The position numbers and the translations under genes were made by a program. Positions 50,820 through 59,537 of a stretch of 64,000 nucleotides of DNA are shown one piece after another. Numbering within the stretch: the stretch's first letter is position 1; every line of letters begins with the position of its first letter. Source of the stretch: Gynurincola endophyticus. GTDB taxonomy: Bacteria; Bacteroidota; Bacteroidia; Chitinophagales; Chitinophagaceae. The stretch lies in NCBI RefSeq assembly GCF_003991195.1, contig NZ_RCWL01000003.1, positions 310,001-374,000 of the forward strand, given 5' to 3'. The notes under the pieces were generated by a model that saw nothing but the letters and a program-made list of their open reading frames with translations, ran no database searches and had not been told where the DNA came from.

Positions 50820-51995
50820 TTAATTACTTATATAAACTTTAGTAACGAATGTTTCTGATTGATTAACGTTGGAAATACGTAAATAGTATAATCCGTTGGC
50901 TAATTTTGGAATTTTTAACAAATAATTGCTCTGGCCGGCAAATCTGAGGGCCTGCTGATATACGATTTGTCCGCTTAAACCAATTAATTCGGCCTTGTAC
51001 TGACCATTCAGGGGTTCAGTGAAAGAAAGGGAAATCTGTTCTTTAGCCGGGTTAGGGCTTACCTGAACTGTACTGTGTTTTGGAGCCACAGATTGAATTA
51101 CCTTGATGGCTGAATAAACGGTTTTTGCATTAGGGTTTGTCATTTTAATGCGTATATATACCTGACTCCACTGAACTCCTTCTATTAAATATTCATATTG
51201 ATCATTCAAACCATTTCCCGGCACTGCGTCAAGGATTGCCACATCAACAAAGGTGTTACCGTCTTTGGATATTTGAATAATATATTGATTTTGTGCATTT
51301 TCGGAAGTGTTTGACCAGTTGAGTTTGATTCCGCCTACTGTTTTTTGTGCAGAAAAGTCTTTAAGGTCTTCGTTTAAAAGGGTGTTAGGACACCAGCTCA
51401 CACTCACACGGAATTCGCCCCATGATTCGGTAGAAACCACCTGTTCGTAGTTTACGCCACCCAGAATGGAGTTTACGCCGCCCGAAAACTCAAAAACCAT
51501 CTCAGCACTGTCGGTTCCCATAAAAAATGAAGGATTGATCGCCTGGCTGAAAACAGAATGCTGATCGAGTGCCATCGTATCCGGGCCGAATAGTTGCGAA
51601 TCTGCAGAATCTCCGTAAGCTGCGAGGTTGACATTCGTCAGCATACTGGGGTAATATTTAATGTAAGTGTCTGAATGAGAGGCTCCTCCAATAGTTAAGC
51701 TGGGGTTCACGTTATACATGAAACGGTAGCTTTTCGGAATACTTTCTTTGTTTCGAACGTAGATAGATGATAAAAGTGTAAAGTTGTAATCAACATTGAC
51801 ACAAGTTACGTGACCGTCTTCCGGGTTAAATTTCGGTACTTTAATAACGTTTGTAGAAAAGTTATTAACCGGAAGCTGAATGGTATAATTAATGGTTCCA
51901 CCTTCGGTGGGGCTGCTACAAGCACACTGAGCCCTCGCAAGGCCTGGTGCCGCACATAGTGCTAATAGCAAAAAAGTTTTAGCCAGGGTGTTCAT
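50820..51995 (-). CDS. secreted protein with T9SS type A C-terminal sorting domain
   Basis: A 391-residue exported protein. It has a signal peptide (about 1-22, ending A-R-A-Q), a start with C-A-C, a beta-rich region with no known domain (about 25-205), an FN3-like stretch of T9SS cargo (about 210-300, G-I-K-L-N-W-S-N-T-S-E) and a type A sorting domain (about 315-391: V-S-P-N-P-A-K-E-Q, G-Q-I-V-Y, G-L-Y-Y-L-R-I, V-T-K-V-Y). It is sent to the surface by the type IX system. Function is unknown; perhaps an adhesin or structural surface protein. Confidence 0.88.
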   Translation of the reverse strand: MNTLAKTFLLLALCAAPGLARAQCACSSPTEGGTINYTIQLPVNNFSTNVIKVPKFNPEDGHVTCVNVDYNFTLLSSIYVRNKESIPKSYRFMYNVNPSLTIGGASHSDTYIKYYPSMLTNVNLAAYGDSADSQLFGPDTMALDQHSVFSQAINPSFFMGTDSAEMVFEFSGGVNSILGGVNYEQVVSTESWGEFRVSVSWCPNTLLNEDLKDFSAQKTVGGIKLNWSNTSENAQNQYIIQISKDGNTFVDVAILDAVPGNGLNDQYEYLIEGVQWSQVYIRIKMTNPNAKTVYSAIKVIQSVAPKHSTVQVSPNPAKEQISLSFTEPLNGQYKAELIGLSGQIVYQQALRFAGQSNYLLKIPKLANGLYYLRISNVNQSETFVTKVYISN

Positions 51996-52145
51996 ATGAA
52001 CAATTTTGGGATTAATTACTGTTTTTCCTAGATCGGGATTAATGTTATAAGTGGAAATATATATGCCTGATATTCAATTTGTTGAAAATTAAAGCCAAGC
52101 ATTATAAATTCTACTAATATTAATAACGTGATTTTTTCAATTTTA

Positions 52146-52175
52146 TTGAAAAGCCTTAGATAAAATGTAATTTTG
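52146..52175 (+). promoter_or_regulatory. promoter of gldC
   Basis: TTG at 52146-52148, a 19-base spacer and TAATTTTG at 52168-52175 match the Bacteroidota consensus in both elements. The ATG lies 34 bases further on. The -33 element is inside the inverted repeat TTTTCAAT-TTT-ATTGAAAA at about 52134-52152. Confidence 0.7.
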
Positions 52176-52209
52176 CAAGCTCAAACCAAAGAATAATTAG
52201 AAAATCAAT

Positions 52210-52557
52210 ATGAAAAAGTCAACAATTACAATTAATGTATCGCTGGATGAGCAAAAAGTTCCTGAGAACATTACCTGGAATGCAACCGACAGTACTGCGG
52301 ATGTTGATCGTACGGCAAAAGCATTAATGTTATCGTTTTGGGATGGTACTGATAAAACAGCGCTGAGAATGGATTTATGGACGAAAGAAATGATGGTGGA
52401 TGAGATGGCTGATTTTTATTATCAGACATTCATGACGATGGCAGAAACTTTCGGCAGAGCTACAAGACAAGAAGCTTTAGTACAGAAGATGAAAGAATTT
52501 GCGAAAGATTTCTATACTCAGTTCAAAGAAGAGCAATTAAAAGAGAATAAAGCATAA
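52210..52557 (+). CDS. gldC: gliding motility protein GldC
   Basis: A 115-residue cytosolic protein with the GldC pattern: M-K-K-S-T-I-T-I-N-V at the start, I-T-W-N-A-T near residue 22, A-L-M-L-S-F-W-D near 38, L-R-M-D-L-W-T-K-E-M-M-V-D-E-M near 50 and a Lys-rich C-terminus. GldC is needed for efficient gliding in flavobacteria and is found in many Bacteroidota with T9SS. It leads a run of tightly spaced genes (yqeY 9 bases later, cvpA 1 base after yqeY). Confidence 0.9.
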   Translation: MKKSTITINVSLDEQKVPENITWNATDSTADVDRTAKALMLSFWDGTDKTALRMDLWTKEMMVDEMADFYYQTFMTMAETFGRATRQEALVQKMKEFAKDFYTQFKEEQLKENKA

Positions 52558-52566
52558 CTTTAGAAT

Positions 52567-53022
52567 ATGAGCTTAGAACAAAAAATCATGGGGTCGTTAA
52601 AGACTGCCATGTTAAATAAAGATGAAGTTGCATTGAGAAGTTTACGGGCGATCAAGTCAGCTATTCTTCTTGCGAAAACCGATGGAACTCATAAAGAGTT
52701 AACAGAAGCAGACGAAGTGAAGCTGTTACAAAAGCTGGTAAAGCAACGCAAAGATTCTCTGGCCATTTATGAACAGCAGAACCGGGCTGATCTGGCAAAA
52801 AAAGAGGAAGAGGAAATTGCTGTGATTGAACAATATTTACCTGCTCAGATGAGTGAGGAAGAACTAACGGCGGCGATTAAAGAAATTATTACTTCCGTTG
52901 GCGCTACTTCACCGGCAGACATGGGTAAAGTAATGGGTGCTGCAACAAAAGCATTAGCGGGGAAAACCGATGGCGGAGCTATCAGTGCAGTTGTGAAATC
53001 ATTGTTGAGCCAGCCAAAATAA
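52567..53022 (+). CDS. yqeY: GatB/YqeY domain protein
   Basis: A 151-residue helical protein with the YqeY domain (PF09424): R-S-L-R-A-I-K-S-A-I near residue 25, K-L-V-K-Q-R-K-D-S near 55, Y-L-P-A-Q-M-S near 91 and the M-G-K-V-M-G-A end. It is related to the tail domain of the GatB amidotransferase subunit and may bind tRNA; its function is unclear. In an operon between gldC and cvpA. Confidence 0.9.
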   Translation: MSLEQKIMGSLKTAMLNKDEVALRSLRAIKSAILLAKTDGTHKELTEADEVKLLQKLVKQRKDSLAIYEQQNRADLAKKEEEEIAVIEQYLPAQMSEEELTAAIKEIITSVGATSPADMGKVMGAATKALAGKTDGGAISAVVKSLLSQPK

Positions 53023-53023
53023 T

Positions 53024-53575
53024 ATGTGGATTGATATATTATATATCTTAGTCATTATCATAGCCATTGTTAATGGTTATAAAAACGGATTTATAGGAGC
53101 AGTGCTGTCAACTTTTGGTGTTATTATCGGGTTGGCCGCTGCTCTTAAAATGTCTGCCGTTATTGCAAAAATGCTGGGCGAACATACCAGTGTGAATGCT
53201 AAATGGTTGCCATTCATTGCGTTTGCGTTAGTTTTTCTATTGGTGATGTTAGGAGTAAAAATTCTGATTAAGGCAATTGAAACCACTATGTCAACGTTGA
53301 TGATAGGGTGGGCAAACAGAATCATGGGGATGCTGTTATATGCATTTATATATACTGCTTTTTTTAGCGTAGCTATTTTTTATTATATAACAGTAAGTAG
53401 CCGTAATATTGCGGAACTTTCATCAAGATCACTTATTTTGCCGATGGTAATTGATTTTGCCCCCTGGATTTTGGACACATTATCAGGAATATTACCTTTT
53501 TTGAAAAGTTCTTTTGAAGAATTACAGGAATTTTTTGGAAATTGGTCCCATAAACTTGAATCTCAGGTAGATTAG
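53024..53575 (+). CDS. CvpA family membrane protein
   Basis: A 183-residue protein with four membrane helices (about 5-25, 30-45, 65-85, 100-125) and a hydrophilic C-terminus. The I-V-N-G-Y-K-N-G-F-I-G and later pattern fit CvpA (PF02674). In E. coli CvpA is needed for colicin V production and intrinsic bile-salt tolerance. It begins one base after the yqeY stop. Confidence 0.85.
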   Translation: MWIDILYILVIIIAIVNGYKNGFIGAVLSTFGVIIGLAAALKMSAVIAKMLGEHTSVNAKWLPFIAFALVFLLVMLGVKILIKAIETTMSTLMIGWANRIMGMLLYAFIYTAFFSVAIFYYITVSSRNIAELSSRSLILPMVIDFAPWILDTLSGILPFLKSSFEELQEFFGNWSHKLESQVD

Positions 53576-53699
53576 AATTTTAAAAGGAAATATGAGCAAT
53601 TCATGAATTTTTTTATAGTTCTTGTAAAACCTATCTGAAAATTCAAACAAAACATTTATTTTAGCGAATCAGAGAACGACTAGAACCGAATATAAACCG

Positions 53700-54470
53700 A
53701 TGAATTACGAGATCAAACAAGTGGATAAATTCAAATTTATTGAAGAAGGTGAGGGTGAACCGTTGATTTTGTTGCACGGTTTATTTGGGGCATTGAGTAA
53801 CTTTAACGGATTAATTGAATACTTCCGCCATCATTATAAGGTAGTAGTACCAATGCTTCCATTGTTAGAAATGGATTTGCTGCATACTTCTGTAGGAGGA
53901 CTACAGAAATATGTTCATAAATTCATTGAGCACTTCGATTACAAAAATGTGCATATTCTCGGTAACTCCCTTGGCGGTCACGTTGCTTTAGTGCATATAT
54001 TAAAACATCCCGAAAGAATCAAATCGCTTACGTTAACAGGCAGCTCAGGGTTGTTTGAAAATGGAATGGGTGATACTTATCCCAAAAGAGGCGATTATGA
54101 ATATATCAAGAAAAAAACTGAAGTTACTTTCTACGATCCGGCTGTTGCCACCAAAGAATTAGTAGATGAAGTTTTTGAAACAGTGAATAACCGCTTACAG
54201 GTTATTAGAATTTTAGCTCTTGCAAAAAGTGCTATCAGAAATAATCTGGGTGAAGAATTACGCCAGATCACGGCTCCAACCTTACTGATTTGGGGAAATA
54301 ATGATACTATTACCCCTCCTTTTGTGGGCAGAGAATTTCAAAGACTCATTCCTAACAGCGAACTGCACTTTATAGATTTATGCGGACATGCCCCAATGAT
54401 GGAGCGTCCTGATGAATTCAACCAGATTTTGCATAAATTTTTACAAAATTTACCACCTACAGCAGCGTAA
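53700..54470 (+). CDS. alpha/beta hydrolase
   Basis: A 256-residue hydrolase of the alpha/beta fold. It has an oxyanion H-G-L-F-G near residue 27, nucleophile Ser90 in G-N-S-L-G-G, acid Asp in G-N-N-D-T-I-T near 200 and His in C-G-H-A-P near 228. No signal peptide. Substrate unknown; relatives include esterases and carbon-carbon bond hydrolases of the MhpC group. It has 124 bases upstream and is followed by the CBS-domain gene after 86. Confidence 0.88.
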   Translation: MNYEIKQVDKFKFIEEGEGEPLILLHGLFGALSNFNGLIEYFRHHYKVVVPMLPLLEMDLLHTSVGGLQKYVHKFIEHFDYKNVHILGNSLGGHVALVHILKHPERIKSLTLTGSSGLFENGMGDTYPKRGDYEYIKKKTEVTFYDPAVATKELVDEVFETVNNRLQVIRILALAKSAIRNNLGEELRQITAPTLLIWGNNDTITPPFVGREFQRLIPNSELHFIDLCGHAPMMERPDEFNQILHKFLQNLPPTAA

Positions 54471-54508
54471 GCTTGAGAAATTACGTCTATATTTATAGCA
54501 GGTAAGGT

Positions 54509-54529
54509 GTTTGTATATATATTACAAAC
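54509..54529. repeat. inverted repeat before the CBS-domain gene
   Basis: GTTTGTA (54509-54515) and TACAAAC (54523-54529) form a perfect seven-base inverted repeat around a seven-base TA-rich spacer, 28 bases before the TTG start. No T run follows, so it is not a terminator; it may be a regulator site. Confidence 0.35.
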
Positions 54530-54556
54530 CCAAACTATTCATATAAATGTTTTCTT

Positions 54557-55213
54557 TTGCTAAACAAAGAATTGATATCATCTAATATTCCGACTCTTCA
54601 CTATCAGGATACTGTTGGTGAAGCGCTTTTGCTGATGCAGGAGTCGCATTTGTCACAGTTACCGGTAGTAGACGATGACAAATATCTTGGAGTAGTGTTT
54701 GAAGAGGATCTGCAAAAAAATTCTCAGGAACAAACGCTGCAAGGTAGTAATATCCGTTTGTCAAAAGTGATGGTTCCTGCACATACTTATTATCTGCAGG
54801 CTGTACAGGTAGCTTTAGATTACCGGATAGCAATAGTTCCTGTTGTGGAAAATGAAGAATTAGTAGGCGTTATTAATCAGGTTGATTTATTAACCGAGCT
54901 TGGCAGGCAAACCGGCGTACAGGATCCCGGTGGTGTGATAGTACTGGAGATGGACTCTATTAATTTCTCTTTTTCTGAAATCAGCAGACTTGTTGAAACC
55001 AACGATGCACAAATTACACAGTTAAATACGTTCAGACAATCTCAACCTCCTTCTTTACTTGTGGTATTAAAAGTTAATACTATTGAGATTTCTACTATTG
55101 TTGCAACTTTCCAACGTTATGATTACAAAGTAAAATATTATTTTGGAGAAGAACGCTATGTGAACCAGCTGAAGTCTAATTTAGATCATTTGATGAATTA
55201 CCTGAACTTATAG
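54557..55213 (+). CDS. CBS-domain protein
   Basis: A 218-residue protein with a CBS-domain pair (about 1-120; P-V-V-D-D-D-K-Y-L-G-V-V near 37, then I-V-P-V-V-E-N-E-E-L-V-G-V-I near 95) and a C-terminal ACT-like part (about 130-200). CBS pairs bind adenosyl nucleotides. The start is TTG at 54557 (M-L-N-K-E-L-I-S-S-N), the usual beginning of this family; the ATG at 54547 is in another frame. It heads the block of NAD kinase, uppS and bamA genes. Confidence 0.85.
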   Translation: MLNKELISSNIPTLHYQDTVGEALLLMQESHLSQLPVVDDDKYLGVVFEEDLQKNSQEQTLQGSNIRLSKVMVPAHTYYLQAVQVALDYRIAIVPVVENEELVGVINQVDLLTELGRQTGVQDPGGVIVLEMDSINFSFSEISRLVETNDAQITQLNTFRQSQPPSLLVVLKVNTIEISTIVATFQRYDYKVKYYFGEERYVNQLKSNLDHLMNYLNL

Positions 55214-55255
55214 TTCTGTTTTACTTTGGATCAATTTTGGCGTTGCAATCTCTTT

Positions 55256-56653
55256 ATGCTAAAAAAACTATTATACCTATCCGTTATATTGATAACGCAT
55301 AACCTCGTTTATGCACAGGATACTATACCCCCTGATTTAAATATAGCCGATCAGAAGTTCGTGATCCGGAATATCAGAATAGAAGGCAATAAAAAAACAA
55401 AAGGATATATCATTGAAAGAGAAATTCCTTTTAAAACAGGTGATGCTTTTACACTCGATGAGTTAGTAAAAAAGTTTGATACTGCAAGAATGCAATTAAC
55501 TAATACACTGCTTTTTCACAATTCCTTCCTTGCAATGGACTCTCTGAAAAACGACTCTATCGATGTGTTAGTAAGCGTAAAAGAACGATGGTATATTTTT
55601 CCCATTCCTTATTTGCAACCTGTTGACCGTAATTTCGCAGAATGGAGAAATCAGGGCCTTGGATTAGATCGTTTAAAATATGGCCTGAAGTTTACTTACA
55701 ATAATTTTAGCGGTAGAAATGATAAGCTCAAAGTATGGTTGATAACCGGCTATACTAAACAATTTCAGATACAATACGAGCAGCCTTATTCAGATCCAAC
55801 ACTCAAACATGGCTTTAAAGTAGGATTTGCGTATGCGCATAATGCCGAAGTAAACTATATGACCGATGGCAATAAACTTCAGTTTGTAGATACGACACCT
55901 TTTGGAAAAAAGAAATGGTATGCCCATATCGATTATCTGTATCGCCCAGGTTTAAGAACTTATCACTCTTTACGGCTTTCTATAAATGGTGAACATATAG
56001 ATGACGAAATATTTGCATTAAATCCTAATTATCTCAACGGCGAAAAGAAAGTAATTTATCCCGAGTTAAAATATAATTTTAAATTTTACGGTGTAGATTA
56101 TATCTATTACCCGCTGAAAGGTTGGCTGGTAGAAGGTAATTTCATTAAAAGGGGCATTTCTTCGCCGGTAAACATGTGGCAGATCGATGGCAGGGCTACC
56201 TATACACAACCGTTGAAGAATAAATTTTATTTACAATGGCAGGGGTATTTTTTAGGCAGGTTACCCAATGAGCAACCTTATTATAATGTTGGAATGATGG
56301 GATTTGGAGATTTTTACCTGAGGGGCCTCGAAAATTATGTGGTTGATGGCCTGGCAGGAGCTTTATCCAGGCAAACCGCTATCAGGCAGATTGTTGAATT
56401 CAGTATTCCTAATTTGCTGAAGAAAAAAACCATTGAAAGGGTGCCTTTCAGAATTTTTGCACGTGTTTATGGCGACCTTGGCTATGGATATAATAAAGTT
56501 AATATAAATAATTTGCTGAATAATAAGCTATTATATACTACTGGAGTAGGGTTGGATATTACAACATTTTATGATTTTGTTTTCCGGTTAGATTATAATA
56601 TTAACCAGTTAGGCCAAAAGGGCTTATTTTTACACGTAAGAAACGATTTTTAG
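55256..56653 (+). CDS. Omp85-family outer-membrane protein with one POTRA domain
   Basis: A 465-residue exported protein with a signal peptide (about 1-22, ending V-Y-A-Q). One POTRA domain (about 38-115; F-V-I-R-N-I-R-I-E-G-N-K-K-T) is followed by an Omp85-type barrel (about 130-465) ending in F. It is shorter than BamA (908 residues here) and has a single POTRA, so it resembles TamA-like or ancillary Omp85 proteins. The ATG at 55256 is used. The stop is 11 bases from the nadK start, so they are probably cotranscribed. Confidence 0.85.
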   Translation: MLKKLLYLSVILITHNLVYAQDTIPPDLNIADQKFVIRNIRIEGNKKTKGYIIEREIPFKTGDAFTLDELVKKFDTARMQLTNTLLFHNSFLAMDSLKNDSIDVLVSVKERWYIFPIPYLQPVDRNFAEWRNQGLGLDRLKYGLKFTYNNFSGRNDKLKVWLITGYTKQFQIQYEQPYSDPTLKHGFKVGFAYAHNAEVNYMTDGNKLQFVDTTPFGKKKWYAHIDYLYRPGLRTYHSLRLSINGEHIDDEIFALNPNYLNGEKKVIYPELKYNFKFYGVDYIYYPLKGWLVEGNFIKRGISSPVNMWQIDGRATYTQPLKNKFYLQWQGYFLGRLPNEQPYYNVGMMGFGDFYLRGLENYVVDGLAGALSRQTAIRQIVEFSIPNLLKKKTIERVPFRIFARVYGDLGYGYNKVNINNLLNNKLLYTTGVGLDITTFYDFVFRLDYNINQLGQKGLFLHVRNDF

Positions 56654-56664
56654 GTTATCACAAT

Positions 56665-57546
56665 ATGCGAGTAGCGATTTATAGCAGGTTTTTAGAGAAT
56701 GAACAGCTGGTTGATTTGCAACAGTTGGTAGACGAGTTGTCTGCTGAAAGAGTAGACATGCTGGTGCATGAACCTTTTTTCAAATCGATTCAAGGCGCTG
56801 TGCAATGGCCCGAAAGTGTGAAGTTGTTTAGTATTCATTCCGATTTAATTGCAGAAGATATTGATTTTTTAATCAGTTTAGGAGGAGATGGTACGCTTTT
56901 GGACACTATTACACTGATTCGCGATAAAGCGATTCCGGTGGTAGGGATCAACTTCGGCCGTTTAGGTTTTTTAGCGTCTATCGGCAGAAATGAACTAAAG
57001 GCTGCTGTACAGGCATTGGTGAAACGAAGCATAATGATTGATAAGCGCTCCATGATTCACCTCGATGCAAATATGCCGTTGTTTGGAGATGTTCCTTACG
57101 GATTAAATGAATTTGCGATACATAAAACCGATACTTCTCCGATGATTAAGATTCATACTTATCTGAATGGAGAATTTTTGAATACTTATTGGGCCGACGG
57201 ATTAATTGTATCAACACCTACCGGTTCAACCGGTTATTCTTTGAGTTGTAACGGTCCTGTCGTGTTTCCTGAGTCGTCGAGTTTTGTGATTACGCCCGTA
57301 GCTCCGCATAACCTGAATATACGCCCGATTGTAGTACCTGATCATAATATCATTTCTTTTGAAATAGAAGGCAGGGCCGATCAGTTTATCTGTGCACTGG
57401 ATTCAAGAAAAGAAATCGTTGACAAAAAAGTTCAGTTGGCTGTTCGTAGAGAACAATTTAACATACATTTGGTAAGATTGAATGAAACGAACTTCCTGCA
57501 AACACTCAGAAATAAATTATCTTGGGGCTTAGACACCCGTAACTAA
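56665..57546 (+). CDS. nadK: NAD kinase
   Basis: Makes NADP from NAD and ATP. The 293-residue cytosolic protein has the kinase motif S-L-G-G-D-G-T-L-L near residue 72, the N-E-F-A-I-H region near 149 and the T-P-T-G-S-T-G-Y-S-L motif near 187. Length and layout are normal. It is in the conserved block before the PorG-like, uppS and bamA genes. Confidence 0.95.
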   Translation: MRVAIYSRFLENEQLVDLQQLVDELSAERVDMLVHEPFFKSIQGAVQWPESVKLFSIHSDLIAEDIDFLISLGGDGTLLDTITLIRDKAIPVVGINFGRLGFLASIGRNELKAAVQALVKRSIMIDKRSMIHLDANMPLFGDVPYGLNEFAIHKTDTSPMIKIHTYLNGEFLNTYWADGLIVSTPTGSTGYSLSCNGPVVFPESSSFVITPVAPHNLNIRPIVVPDHNIISFEIEGRADQFICALDSRKEIVDKKVQLAVRREQFNIHLVRLNETNFLQTLRNKLSWGLDTRN

Positions 57547-57622
57547 AATATTGCAAATCCCGAAAACTAATACCTATCGAAAGAACTGTACTTATTTTAT
57601 TTATTAACTATCATGATTGAAT

Positions 57623-58477
57623 ATGTTTAACAGTCGTATAATCTGTATCGTTCTTATCTTGATGGCCGGTATCTCTTTCGAAGTTAAAGCACAGTATGAA
57701 GCCTATCAGCAAGAAGGTGAAATTGGTATTGGTGTGGGTGCAGCCCATTATTTCGGAGATTTAAATACCAGAGGTCGTATTAACCGATTAAAACCTGCTG
57801 CTACTATCTTCTTTAGAAAGCAGATCAACAATTATATTGCCGGTAGATTACAGTTCGGGTTTGCCCAGCTGGGTTATTCTGATCAGTATAATACACATAA
57901 TGAGTATATGCAAAGAAGAAATCTGAGCTTTAACTCAAATGTGTATGAACTGTCTATTCAGGGTGATTTTAACTTCTTTAAGTTCAATCCCGTTGATCCG
58001 GGATTGAGGTTTACACCTTATGTAACATTAGGGGTGGGTGCATTTTATTATGATCCCTATGCTTATTATCAGGGAGAAAAATACTTTCTGCGTCCGTTGA
58101 ATACCGAAGGCCAGGGAACATCCTTGTATCCAGACAGAAAACCCTACAAGAGCATTGCAATGATGATACCTTTCGGAGTAGGGGTGAAATACGCGCTCAA
58201 CGACCGTTTAAACATCGGTTTTGAGGTAGTACACCGCTTTACCAATACTGATTATCTGGATGATGTAAGTACAACTTATGCCGGACCGGCAGCATTTCCT
58301 CCGGTAAACGGCCAGCCTTCTATCGCTTACATTTTACAGGACCGTTCTGGTGATTTAGGTATTCCGATTGGTCTTAAAGATGCTCAAAGAGGATTTTCAA
58401 AGCAAAAAGATCAGTACATGATGGCTTTACTTACCTTGTCATTTAATTTCAATTCTTATAATTGCCCTAAATACTAG
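57623..58477 (+). CDS. porG: DUF6089/PorG-like outer-membrane protein
   Basis: A 284-residue exported protein with a signal peptide (about 1-21, ending V-K-A-Q) and a beta-barrel-like rest. The early segment E-I-G-I-G-V-G-A-A-H-Y-F-G-D-L-N matches DUF6089, the family that includes the type IX secretion protein PorG. The position between nadK and uppS is where I recall this gene in Bacteroidota. PorG is an outer-membrane component of T9SS; the assignment here rests on family and context. The ATG at 57623 is chosen. Confidence 0.75.
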   Translation: MFNSRIICIVLILMAGISFEVKAQYEAYQQEGEIGIGVGAAHYFGDLNTRGRINRLKPAATIFFRKQINNYIAGRLQFGFAQLGYSDQYNTHNEYMQRRNLSFNSNVYELSIQGDFNFFKFNPVDPGLRFTPYVTLGVGAFYYDPYAYYQGEKYFLRPLNTEGQGTSLYPDRKPYKSIAMMIPFGVGVKYALNDRLNIGFEVVHRFTNTDYLDDVSTTYAGPAAFPPVNGQPSIAYILQDRSGDLGIPIGLKDAQRGFSKQKDQYMMALLTLSFNFNSYNCPKY

Positions 58478-58487
58478 GGATCTGAAT

Positions 58488-58528
58488 AAAAAACGTTTCA
58501 TGGGAGAAATCTGTGAAACGTTTTTTTA
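58488..58528 (+). terminator. terminator of the nadK-porG unit
   Basis: The thirteen-base stem AAAAAACGTTTCA (58488-58500) pairs with TGAAACGTTTTTT (58514-58526) around a thirteen-base loop, with the T run extending past it. Confidence 0.88.
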
Positions 58529-58667
58529 TAGACAAAATCTTTGTTTTGGCAGATTAATGTGTCAAAGTGCAGGAAAAATACGTACATTGTTACCCTTTAA
58601 ATTCAGACAAAGTCAACAGGGGCTTAAAAATGCTGATGGGATACTCCTCTTGGCTGATAAATTTTTG

Positions 58668-58675
58668 TACCTTTG
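58668..58675 (+). promoter_or_regulatory. -7 box of uppS
   Basis: TACCTTTG fits TAnnTTTG exactly and ends 19 bases before the ATG at 58695. Confidence 0.55.
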
Positions 58676-58694
58676 ACCTCTTCAAATTTGAGGT

Positions 58695-59459
58695 ATGCAG
58701 CTTTTGATGGAGCAAATAAACCCCAGCCAATTGCCTAAGCATATTGCTATAATCATGGATGGCAATGGCAGATGGGCGAAAGAAAAAGGTAAAGAACGTT
58801 TATACGGACACTTTCATGGTGTAGAGAGTGTACGGGAAATAGTAGAAGGATGTGCCGAATTAGGTGTTTCCTATCTTACGCTATATGCATTTTCTACAGA
58901 GAACTGGGATCGTCCGGTTGCTGAGGTGGACGGATTAATGAATCTTCTTTGTGAAACGATCAATAAAGAAACAGCAACATTAAACAAGAATAATATACGA
59001 TTGACTGTCATCGGTTGTGTAGACCGCTTGCCGGCACATGCCTATGAACAGTTGCAGGAAGCAATTGCCGCTACTTCTAAAAATACCGGGTTAACTTTAG
59101 TAATGGCATTAAGTTATAGCGGTAGATGGGATATTCTGCACGCTGTACAAAACATTGCAAGAAAAGTTGCCAACGGCGATTTAAAAGTAGAAGAGTTGGG
59201 AGAAGATGTCTTTCAGCAAAACCTTAGTACCAAAGAGATTCCTGATCCTGAACTGATGATCCGTACCAGCGGTGAATTCAGAATCAGTAATTTTTTGTTA
59301 TATCAGCTGGCTTATACAGAATTGGTTTTTACCCCAGTTTTATGGCCGGACTTTAGAAAACAACATTTATATCAAGCTATTATAGACTTTCAAAGTAGAG
59401 AACGACGATTCGGTAAAACCAGTGCTCAGATTGCACCTTCCGATTCCGAATCTTTATAG
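58695..59459 (+). CDS. uppS: isoprenyl (undecaprenyl) diphosphate synthase
   Basis: Makes the C55 lipid carrier for peptidoglycan and other glycans by cis-prenyl condensation. The 254-residue protein shows H-I-A-I-I-M-D-G-N-G-R-W-A with the catalytic Asp, the G-H-F-H-G-V segment, and the late R-T-S-G-E-F-R-I-S-N-F and F-Q-S-R-E-R-R-F-G motifs. Either ATG 58695 or 58707 could be the start; both keep all motifs. It begins a unit with bamA. Confidence 0.96.
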   Translation: MQLLMEQINPSQLPKHIAIIMDGNGRWAKEKGKERLYGHFHGVESVREIVEGCAELGVSYLTLYAFSTENWDRPVAEVDGLMNLLCETINKETATLNKNNIRLTVIGCVDRLPAHAYEQLQEAIAATSKNTGLTLVMALSYSGRWDILHAVQNIARKVANGDLKVEELGEDVFQQNLSTKEIPDPELMIRTSGEFRISNFLLYQLAYTELVFTPVLWPDFRKQHLYQAIIDFQSRERRFGKTSAQIAPSDSESL

Positions 59460-59537
59460 AAAGTTGGCGAAATGATTACTTTTTAACAAAGCCTTTTAAT
59501 TATTCAAGTTAAATTGCTCCAGCTTAAACAACCCGGA

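Noticed and set aside
53598-53609. Palindrome AATTCATGAATT after cvpA, followed by T residues
   Set aside because: No loop can form and the stem is AT-only; it would not work as an intrinsic terminator.
54547-54585. Twelve-codon ATG frame over the start of the CBS-domain gene
   Set aside because: It is in another frame and ends inside the gene; the TTG start gives the conserved N-terminus.
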